A stretch of DNA of 64,000 nt from Chrysoperla carnea (lineage: Eukaryota > Arthropoda > Insecta > Neuroptera > Chrysopidae): NCBI RefSeq assembly GCF_905475395.1, contig NC_058337.1, positions 12,946,983-13,010,982 on the forward strand, read 5' to 3'. The position numbers and the translations under genes were made by a program. The notes under the pieces were generated by a model that saw nothing but the letters and a program-made list of their open reading frames with translations, did not search any database and was not told the origin of the DNA. This document shows, in pieces, positions 35,901 to 47,900 of the stretch (position 1 is its first letter; each line of letters starts with the position of its first letter).

Positions 35901-38900
35901 CAACGTTTACATTTACGAAAACTTTAAAATTGTGTTGTTTTCAATGTAGAAGACGGGAAACACGTCATTTAAACGACCTACTGAAAAATATGAACAACAG
36001 AAATGTTTAATAAATATTAGTAAAATGGAATGCTAACGAATATAGGTTTTATTATAAACACTTGTAGGCCACGAAAAACACATAAAAGTTGAGCTGTTTT
36101 ATGAACAAAAAATTTAGTGAACTACAAATATATTGAGCATTCAATTTGATTAATATTTATTAAACATTTCTGTAAAAATTAGCCGGTTATTGATAAATTT
36201 GCATACCCTCGTTTTTCCGACGTGTTGGGAGTGGAGGTCAAACCAAACGCAAAATATTTTTATAGGCCACCATTATTCTCTCTTATTATATTAATTTATC
36301 TTGCATTTTAGAAAAAAGCAAATGGTTGTTCATATTTTTTCAGTAGGTCGTTTAAATGACGTGTTTCCCGCCTTCTACATTGAAAACAACAAAATTTCAA
36401 AGTTTTCGTAAATGTGAACATTGTAGGTTACACTAAAATGAAGCCACTCACGAAGTTTCGTAAGAGTATTAATAACGAAATTATATCCCCTTTCTGTATT
36501 GTAGACTATTAGTGTAAATTGATGATGAATGTGTGATATGATAGGTGGTCGAGGTAGTCGCGGTGGCCGAGGTGGTATTCATAATCAAACACAAGCATTA
36601 AACAATGGTGTTATGTCTTCTGTGCCACCATCATATAATAGTACAGAACCACCAGCATTAATCTGCACTGGTGGCGTTACGTCTGGTACGAAATATTCAT
36701 TTTACTGCGATGTTCAATGTTGTATATATAGATTATAATTTTTGTTTTGTATGTTATTAACACACACCTGCTTAATCACTCCTCTATTTCGAAAAAGTTT
36801 CGGTGCACCACATTAATTTTGAGTTATTTTAAATTTTAAGCATGAATGAACGACGTGCAAAATACGTCGTATATTTTTTTTCAATCAATTTTATTTTATA
36901 TTATCTCTTATAATTTATTGACCCCCCTCCTTATCAATTTAAACACCTTTAAACTCCCCATGAACTCCTCAGGTCGTTCGCATGAAATGTATGTTACCCT
37001 ATCTTTGCCCCCTTTCATTCCCCTAAGAAGTTTTCGGTCTCAGCTTTTAGTATATGTATAATCCATAATATGTAATTATTTATGTTTTTTTCGAAAATAT
37101 AGACTTATGCACTGTATTGAAGGTTAAAATGGGGGGGGGGGGGGGGTAGGAGTGTTATAAATCTGTTTCATGATTCTCAAAAACCAATTTATGTGGTTTT
37201 GGATGTATCTATTTATATTATATATTTATTAGCATCCCTCGTAGAGGTTTTTAAATTGATTTTCACTCTCTTTGAAATGAGTCATGTTTCGATCTTTTAA
37301 CTTAGAGTGGAAAATTATTCACCAAAGGCTAATTTTACCATTTCACATTTAATGCAATACATACATCATACTTAGAATTTAAATTCCGAATTTCACGTTT
37401 CTATCGTAAGTAGTTTTTATACTGTGTCGATTTAGTTATACTCTGTCAGTGAAAGATATTTTATTTTGCAAAACGAAAAACACATTGAATATTTAACAAA
37501 ATCTATCTAATGAAATGAAAACCGAACCCTTACGTTCGTCCTCTGAGATGGGGCAAGGGTGACCAACATTAAAATCTTGTTTTTATCTTAATTAAATTCT
37601 GATTCTCTTTGCTAAAAAAAGTTAATTTACTCGAAACTTCTTCGATTCGCATTAATTAAAACTATAATCCCCATTTTTTTTTTCGTAATTTTAGGAGAAA
37701 TTTCACAGAATGATGAAAAATAATAGTCCGTGGGACAGCACCCCTTTTGTTAAATGATTAATACTTGAAACTTCGTGAGTGGCTTCTTTTTGGCGAATCT
37801 AGAAAACTTTTTCTCTACGACTTTTTTTAGAAAATCCTGCGTTTTCAAATGAGTACGATAACTTCATTTTTAAGAATGAATGAATATTAAACTATTTAAA
37901 AAAGTTAACTATGTATGCATTGAAAAACCAAAATACTACGGCATGTCGAGATGGTAGGCAAGCTCATCGGTGCAGAATTTTCAGATAGAGATTTACTCTT
38001 TCAGTCTAAGCTGTCTTGAGAGAATTATGCTATGACAACGATTCGATTGTATTCTCTGTTTTAAAAATGATACGCTTGAAAATGAAGGATTAATCATGAA
38101 ATTTGATAAAAGTAAGATATCGCGTGGACAGAAAAAACAGGCCAGAGAAATAATATATAAGATTTCCAAATTCAAAGATTATTATAAATCAAAGTTTACA
38201 AAAATAAGTTTTTATTTAAGTTTAAATGTTGTACGTTACAATAAAATGAAGTTTTAAATTATTATAAAAATACGCCTGATAACAAATTTTCTGTATTAAA
38301 TGAGATTATATTTCTAGGAGGTCGTGGTGCAACACGTGGTATGAATCAAAACTTTCGCGGAAGTCCCCGTGGAGGTATGGTTCGAGGAAGAGGTGGACGT
38401 GGAGGAGTGGCAATTCCGTTTAATCCACAGCCTGTTATGAATCAAGATCATCTTTCACCACCAAGACAACCAATGACTCCACAAAGTAAGATCTTCATTT
38501 GTATATAATTACATTAGTCAACAAAATTTGGGTTTTTTCTTGTCACGTTATTGCGATAGAACATTTATTTTGAGATTTCTTTAAAATACATAAGTTTTCG
38601 AAATATTCTTACGCATAAGAGGAAAAAATCCAAAAAATTTTTGGAACTGCACTTTTATTAAATATTAATTATCGAAATTAACTTTTAAACTTTGAACGAT
38701 AATTGCAAGTAAACGGAAGCCCGCAGTGACTTTACATCGATCGATTTAATCTATTAGAAATTATTTACTTATGTTATTCAGCGACAAAATCAATAAAGTC
38801 TTTATAGCAAAATGCACCTGAAAGGAGAATAGTCATTCCTCATAATTTGTGTCTGCAAATGATGCCTCATTTGCGTCCTCATATGATTTTTCCCGACTGA

Positions 38901-41900
38901 CTCCTAAATTCTTAATTTAGATGTTACTTTCACTGATTCCCAAAGTTTTAATTATTTGTTATAAATTAATTAAATTTAACGTAAGATGATTTTAATTTTA
39001 GCGGAACCATCTAGTCCAGTTACCGATGAAGTTCGTACAGCTAAAATGTTGGTTATGCTAGAAAATGGGGAGCAAAGGTTAATTACGTTTTCTTTACCCA
39101 AGGAAAGTTGTACAGTCAGGGAACTTTTAGAACAAGTAAGTAATTAATTTTCAGTAAACCTTGACGTTTTTCTGTAATTATATATCTAACGTATAAAAAT
39201 TGTTTACTTTTTAAAGGTTTTAATGCAAGTTAATGTCGAATTTATTCCTGGAGTTAGTAATATAAGATGTGTTAGTCATCCTGGTGCTGATATAGAATAT
39301 ATTGTAACTGTAAACGGTCCAGGAACTGGTGCAAAAACTGTTCCTGGACCTGGTACACCTAATAACTCACCTGGTACTTATAATACTGCAGGAAATTGTG
39401 TGAATCCTCCAGGAAGTTGTTCTAGTACCACAGGAAATTATACATTAAGCTCTGGTAATGCCGTTCCTCAACAATTTAACGCCGCACAAAATGATCAGAA
39501 AATGTTAAATAATCAGGTACGCCCTTTTTTTTTTAATTATTTTCATTAACATCCTGTAAGTTAAAAAGGAAAATTTTAAAGCTTACAAGTTGGCTAGAAC
39601 TCTTATTTTTAACTATTGTCTATTTAGCAATTTGGATGAACCTGAAGTCATCCTTGTTAGCGGTGCACAAGTACTTAGATTACTGGTAAATTCCAAATCT
39701 AGTGTATCATGTAAAATGTACCATACAAATGCGCAGGATGTCTACTGTGAAAGCATAACAAAGAAACAAAGTCACATTCGTATTAATAATATTAATTAGA
39801 ATTTAATGTTTATTTAAATTTAAAATTAATAGTTAATATGTTCTGATATTTAGCAAAGACCTCCACAGCAAGGGCCAGGTTTACCTCAACAACAACAGCA
39901 GCAACCACCGCCAACACTTGATGCGAACAAAGGCCCAACGCCAATGGGTACTCCTGGTCAAGTATCATCAGCTCCTAATACTAACAATCAATTATCATTT
40001 CAACAATCATTTTGTAATAAATTTCAACCGGTTGATCCCAACTCATTTCAATATCAGCTACAACAACAAATTATTAACGAAAAATGTCCTGAAAAAGTTC
40101 AACCACCAGTTCCTGAAAAAGAACCAGTTCCACCAGCAAAAGAGGAAGAGCAACCCAAATATGTTGAGGGAATGTTAGCTTTATGTCGATATTGTGGTTA
40201 CATATCACAGGATTTCAACCGTTGTGAACGATGTAAGCGAAAATTAGATAATCCTAAAGCTATTCCTAAAGAAATTAATAATAAAAAGAATCCGATTTCG
40301 GAAAATTCATCGGATACTTTTGATAGTAAAAATTCACCGGATAGTAAAAAAATATTTCAAAAGCTAGATATGGTTAGCAAGAGTGGTAAGTTTTCTCAAA
40401 TATTATAGTAATCATTATTGCAGGATTTTCTAAAATTGTATTTTTTATTTAGGTGCGATTACTGTGCGAAAATGCGGACGACGTGGTAAACAGAAAGTAC
40501 CTGAACCTGAGCCTGAGGTCTTGACGTTAAGTTCAGATGATGAAGATCCAGAAGACGGGAAAGATGTAAGCTCAAAATAAGAAAAATGAATTTAAAAAAA
40601 GAAGTATTAAGTGTCCGTAATTTCAGGGCCTTATTATTAGCTTCAGAACATTGCAAAATGCTTCTTCTAACAGTATTGTTACTGTTTCTCATAAAAATAC
40701 CAATTTAGTCCGAAAAATAAGAAATTATTTTAATATTTTTCTATCGAGAATAAGTCTCTAAAATTATAGTCACTAACTCGCAAACACTTTGTATAGCGGT
40801 CCCCAATTTCATTAGCCTTTGGTGTTAATGGGGAAAATAAGTTTAATTGACTTAAAATATATTTTTTTTAAATTTCATAAACTAATAGTAAGGCCATTCA
40901 AAAATTTGTTCTCAAAGTTTCAAATACAAATTTTATTTCGTTTTAATAAAGACATGAACGATTAAGTAAGCATCCCACGCCTTATACTACCCTTTTACAA
41001 ACGAGTTTTTTTGCGTTTTTGTACACTGTAGCTAATAAAGTAAAATTGCAAAAACTGTTTTTTTAATTGCAAAAAACAGTTATAATAAACCTCCAAAAAC
41101 TCCCCTCTTTTATTCAAGAATCTCTAAAAAATGCAATTTTCAATTTTTTAGTGAAAATTACGCTTACATTTCACAATGATACTATCACTATTCCACATCT
41201 TTAAACTATGTACAAAAACAGCGCTCATAAAATATTTGCCAAATTCTCAGCCGATTGCCATAACGGCAATTTTTTAAGATTTATTTCTTTGATAGAACGT
41301 TTGTTATTTAATATCATTGGAATATTAAAAATTTCATTTTTAACGTACTCTTTGGAAGTGTGCTACGGCTGCGTAACTATACATTAAAACTTACTGCAGT
41401 GTTATAAATTAAAAATTAAAACATCGTTTATTGTTTCAGAAACCTTACGAAGAGGTAACAATAGAAGTTTTACGTGATAAACTGGGTCTTCATCACAAAG
41501 AACCGTTTATAGAAGAAGGCGAATGCGAGGATCAAACATCTGATGAATATATAACGCCGCCTACATCACCACCTCCACCACATTTAAAAACAGGTAATTA
41601 TTTAAATGTTATAATCTCTCATAGTGTTTTTAAGACAATCAAAAAAACGTTTAAACTTTTTATGAAAAATGAGCGAAACATTTGTTACATATCTAAGTTT
41701 TAACCCGTCAGCACTCGCGACAATCGTTTGGTAATCTTTAGTTGCGTGATCAGAGATTTGCTCACGCGTTCTGCCCATGCTTCAAATATTTAGCGCTTTA
41801 AATATTCGTTAACTTTGCAAATCATCATAATTTTATATAAATTTATATTTTATTGCAAAAGTTAATTAAGAATAATTTTCTCACCTCCGTACAGAAATTG

Positions 41901-44900
41901 TCAACTTTCTGCCCACTGTGCAAAACGAAGTTGTCGCTTGTCGCCTCCGTCAGAGAGAAAAATAGTATACACACCACGAAAACAAGTAAAGAATGTCTCA
42001 GAATCCGAGGCGAAGCCAAAGGTGACAAACATGAGATCTGAGACATACTTTCCTTTTATTCCCTAGGTGTGTAATATAATATTGATTACGTGATTATTGA
42101 ATGATATTTGAGGATGAAAATATTAGAGCAGAGAAACAATTTAAATAATTAAATTCATTTTAATTAATTTCACCATATTTCTATCACAAGTATTTTTTTT
42201 TACGGAATACAACTTATATTAAACTAACGAAAGTACACGAACAGGCTCGAAAAATTCCGAAGTTAATATTTTTTGCTACACATTTATCATGATGAGAGAA
42301 ATTCTCACAATTTCTGAAGGACCAGATAAAAATAATTTTTTTAAAACTGTAGATAAGTTGAAAAAATCTGAATAATTATTAATTCAAAAATAGTTAAATT
42401 TATATGAAGATGGAAGAAGCTTCAACCACATTTTAAAAAATAAACGTTATTTATGTTTTAAATCGAGAGTGAGCAAAATGGTCATAACGTGAGTACTGAC
42501 GGGTTTAACCTATTTTGGAATACACTAAAAAAATACAACCTTAAGACCTACATACATGGGTGAAACGTTTGGTTGCGTAATAGATTGTAATTATCTGCAT
42601 CGTTTCATTGCATAATAGATTGGAATTAGTTGTAAACCAGTTTTTTACTATCAATTTACCAATCAAAATGAAATGCAAATAATCACGAAAAATCGACTGA
42701 TTACAAACTTGTTTCCAACTGGTTTGCAACCTAAATATGATTCATATTCCATGTCTTATGCTTTTATTTTTGTAATGGTACCTAAAATAATTTTCTATAA
42801 ATATAATTAATAATTTTATATTAAACAAAGTTAATGAGTCGCTAAACGTTTACGAAAACTAGTGAGAAAATTATTATTTTCTTAATGGTGACTATCAAAC
42901 AAATATTACTTAATCGTGAAAGAAAAACAAAATTTACGCATTTTTATTATTTACGCATTCAACCACAATATTTTGAATCATGTAATCATAAAGCCAATAA
43001 GTACATTTATAATAATATTTGAAACTTCTAATTTGAATTTTAAATACTATAATATACTCAAACTAGCTGTGAACTACCCGCTTTGCTGGGCAACATCCCC
43101 ACTTGCACCCCTCCCTCCACATTTCCTTGCGTGGGATAACAGTTTTGTAATGTACAAGTCATGCTCTTTTATTTGATACCCCACTTAGGTATATTTGTAA
43201 ATATTCGATAATTCCTTCCCACTTTCTCGCTACACCTATCTACCCTCCGAAGGTTAAAAGTAGATAAAAACAATAGATCTTTGAAGCTGGTTGTATATCG
43301 TGTCAATATTTGAGCTTAATCGATGCACAACTTTTTTAGTTTTTGAAGCATATCCCTTTCAACCCCTATTTCAACCCCTTACTCTACTATAATATTGATG
43401 TATTATACATAAAAACCTTCCTCTTGAATCACTCTATCTATTAAAAAAAACCGCATCAAAATCCTTTGCGTAGTTTCAAAGATTTAAGCATACAAAGGAT
43501 ATCCCTTTCAACCCCTATTTCAACCTTTTACTCTACTATAATATGGATGTATTATACATAAAAACCTTCCTCTTGAATCACTCTATCTATTAAAAAAAAC
43601 CGCATCAAAATCCGTTGCGTAGTTTCAAAGATTTAAGCGTACATAGGGACAGAAAAAGCGACTTTGTTTTATAATATGTAGTGATGATAAAGATATATAC
43701 CATAATTTTCGAAATATCGAAGCCTGGAGATTTAAAGGAAATTACTATTTAGAAGAAATACACTATTTACTGGACACAAATGACAATAATATCATTTCAT
43801 AAAAAAATGTCATCTTAATCAAGAATCTAGGAATATAAGACCCAAAAAATCGGACTTCGAGTTTCATTTGCCATAATTTCCTTCACAGGAAAATATTTGT
43901 CTAATGAATTGTTTTTAACTAATGAATGTTACTTGTACAAATCAATCCTAGGTAATTACCATGGTTAGTGGTGCTCTTTTTGAAAACAGTTCAATATAAT
44001 ATTAGTCCAAGAGCTGATGGCTAATTTAGAGAAGATGTTTTAGGCAAGTTTTTATTAATTGGTGAATCTAGAATCCTAAATCAGGCTCGAGGTTTGCGGT
44101 TATTTCCGCCCAACCTATAACATTTGCAAAAAAATATCTTTTAAGCTACTTGAAATTTGTTTAATCTTTAATTTTAGCATTTATTTATACCAGAAATAAA
44201 AATGCCAGACTTTTCTTGTTTTTATAGTATAAGCTGCCCTGCCAATAAATAACGATAGTGGAAGGCTACATGCCAGAAGGGCGTATCTGCCAATTTACCA
44301 ATTTAGAAATATTTTGCTCATTTAAGTACAAAGTACGTGGATGACCGAGCTTTGCTCGGTATTTTTTGAGTTGAGACACACTCAAACTTATATAAAAACC
44401 GTTTTATTACTTATATAAGAACCGTTTAAAATGTCTCCACACAAATATCAATTTGAATGTCCCGCTAATGTACTTTATTTCGTTAACTACAATAAACACC
44501 AATAGATGTCAGGAAGAGTCGTTTTTTGCACTTTGTTTCAATTTTTTCTGAAAACACAGATAAAACGAAATTTTCTAAAAAAAAAGAACCTAGCTAGATC
44601 GATTTTTCGCCCCAAAAAACTCCTATAAACTCAATTTCATGAAAATCGTTGGAGACATTTTATATATTTTATATATGTATATCGGAAATGTACATATATA
44701 TATATATACAAAAATTGCTCGTTTAAATATATAAGATTATTTTGTATAGTTCTTGGTCAAAAATGACACGATTTTTGGAAGACGTTCTAGAGCAGCGGTG
44801 CCCAACCTACGGCCCGCGGGCCGGATCCGGCCCGCGAAGAAGCTCAATCCGGCCCGCGAGCTCCTAGTCGGATATTCGTAAATTATTGACCAAATACCGC

Positions 44901-47900
44901 CTATTTTTTAAATTTATTAAAGTATTTTCTGTGAATTTTATTAACTACAATATTTCTGATATTGTTATATGTATTTTGATTGAATAATTTGTATTTGTAC
45001 ATGACATCGGCATGACACGGTGTGTCATGCCGATGTCGACTAGTGCTGCCGCGAGTGGCCGATAGTCGAGGTGACTACAGAGTGAAGTTAGTTATAATCA
45101 TGGAGTTACTTGTGGTAATTATTTCATAGGAGATGCTCACATATGTTTACATTAACTTTTGTGAAAACTTTAAGTTAATTTTTGATAAATAAGTTATTAA
45201 AAAATATAAATTTAATTTTGTGAAAGTTTTATAATATTGAATATTTAATTTTAACCTTTTATGATTTCATTTAATTCTAAAAATAAATTAAAAAACGCAA
45301 CATTTTCATAAAATTTATAAATATTTAAAAAAAATGAATCAGCACAAACATATTCGTGAATTCATTGAAAATGTTGAATTTTTTTCAAAGGTGTTACTAA
45401 GATATGCAATTATAAAGAATCCGGCCCGCGAAATCGTATGTCATGATGAATCCGGCCCGAATCGTATGTCAGAATCTAGAGCATAGCTGGAAATAATTAT
45501 TTTGCCATTTTTATGTCAAAAAGTAGAACTTCCGGTCAAAAATGGTATGATTTTTGAAATTCGCGACACAATCCGTGTAATCTGACAACGGGTTCGTATT
45601 CAGCGACCAAAAATACCTACTGGGAGACAATTTTAAGCCAAAATAACTATTTCAAAAAAAATTGTGAGCTACATATTCCCCCTGCTGAGACCCTATGCCC
45701 GCGTAAGACTAGGTTAAGTTAAGTTACTTGAGGTCCTATAAAAAAAAATTTGGCGCTGCTTCCCAACTGTCCCACTATCGACACTTTTTTCAAGCTTATT
45801 CACTGTACTAATAGCGTTTAGTAGCAAACTAATGACACATGCGCAATGTTGGAACTAAAAAAATGTTCAGAAAATGCAGCGAATCACAAGGTCGTATCCA
45901 CATACACCTTTAGAGTAATTATTAAAGTCTTATTAAATATAGGGGTGTTTAAACAAGGGCAGTTAAAGTTGGGTTTTGGCGGATGCGCCCTCCTGGCATG
46001 AGGCCCTCGAATTGGTGATAATCCTTATGTTGAATTGGCCATATTACCCATAAAAATGTAAAACTAGACTTGATACCATGACAAAATTTGAAAGTAAAAT
46101 TAAAATTGATTAAAAGACGAAGACTTATAATCAATCAAAGATTGCTTTTAAAGGATTCCCATCCTCTTTTAGCAAAACAAAGTGGGTATATTCCTCTTTG
46201 TTTAAGTAGGAATTTTCTTGCATACTAGTGAAGATTTTTAAAAACCAACTTCACTTTTCTATTCGTGAAGTGAGAATTCTTCATCTGAAGTAATAAAATA
46301 ATTTAGTCCGATCCCCTATTGACATTATATCGGATATATCAGAATAAATGGTCAATAATCAAGAAGTCAATAGGATCTGTTAAAATAATCATTTTGGTAT
46401 AGTAAATACATGCCCTGAAATGGCCCCAATTAAAGCTACAGGCGTCAGAACTTTGATAAAGTTATTGGTATTTTTATGATAAACATTTTTGCTCTATCTT
46501 TAAATGTTTATTTAAGATTTCGTACTTTTACTCTAAATCTGAAATTTTTAAAGAGATATGGCAAATTATTTAAACACTGTCAGAGAAATATAAAAAAATT
46601 CTAAACATGTTATACGAGTTTCAATTTATACAGGCTGCTTGGTAATTCGATATACATAATAAAAGACAAACATTAGATGAACGCCTTAAAATAGAAAGTT
46701 GTTCTTTATAAATACGCAAAACTTTTTTGTTTGAAACATTTTCTGTAAAACGAATAGTTTAGACAGTAATTGACAGCAAAAATCTAGCTTTTTGTGCGTT
46801 TATTTATTCAATTTGGACAAAAATGGTCTTTATAGAAAAACAAACCACTTTTATTGAATTTATTGGACAATTTTTTTTCAGAGAGTGATTTCGCAGAAAT
46901 AATTATACAAAATAACAATTTTGATAATTTTGGGTAAAACTGTTCAGTCCGTTTTTGCCTAAACTATACGGTTTGCGGAAAAATGTTTCGAAATCCGAAC
47001 AAATAATGTTGCTTTTTAATCAATAACAACTTTCTAATTTAAAGTGGTTATCTGTCGATTACCAGTTATGGAATAGAGTGAGCTTTTCATTGAGCTTGAA
47101 AACCTAGGCAAGTCCATCTGCGTCTAAACACCCAACATTTTTCGCTTGAACCATTTTTATCGATAAAAGTTATTTTTAGAGTTTCAAGGATATGTCAACT
47201 TAAAGAAGACACCCTGTATATGGGCGATTCTTTTCTAAAATATTTCAATTTTAAAATTGAAATATCATGCATAGACAGTGTTAATTACTCTATCACATTA
47301 CACATACATACATGGTGATGCGCAATCGTTTGTTTTTTTGACGTCACGTAAATAACAAAAGATATTCGCTTTTAAATAGACACACACACAACTGATATTC
47401 CTATATTAATACATACTACAAAATTTGCATCTAATTAACGCCCTCGTGGGTAAACAGTGATGTTTACGAAAAAATGTTTCAAACAAAAGTTGTTTAATTT
47501 TTGATAAGGAACATTTTTTACATTTAAACTTTTGTTCTATCTCTAACGGTTTACAAGATGGGTCCTACGGACCCAAACCCAATTGACCCATGATGCTCAT
47601 TTACGAACTTGACCTCACTTTTTACGTTCTGAGTACGCTGTAAAAATTTCAGCTCGATATCTTTTTTCGTTTTTGAGTTATCGTGTCCACAGACGGACGG
47701 ACGGACGGACGGCCTAGAACACGATTTTGGGGTTTTGTTTTTTGCCACATTTAGACACCTCCAACAATCTATTTTAATTCAAATAAGCTGGAACTCGATG
47801 TGTAGCGTTGATTACTAGACAGCACTATATTGTAAAGATACGGATACATTTCAGTAATTGATATAAAAAATTGAAAATAAAAGGTTAAAGTTTTAAAAAA

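Larger units (their letters stand above)
33589..36544 (+). other. velo intron 7
   Basis: A 3-kb intron containing a decayed non-LTR retrotransposon fragment (34045-34480), a CAGGGTG foldback element (34996-35794) and a second foldback element (35822-36506) that ends 38 bp before the next exon. Confidence 0.75.
36686..38317 (+). other. velo intron 8
   Basis: Contains a run of 16 G (37131-37146) and a second GTGAGTGGCTTC-family repeat (37724-38000). No exon seen. Confidence 0.6.
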
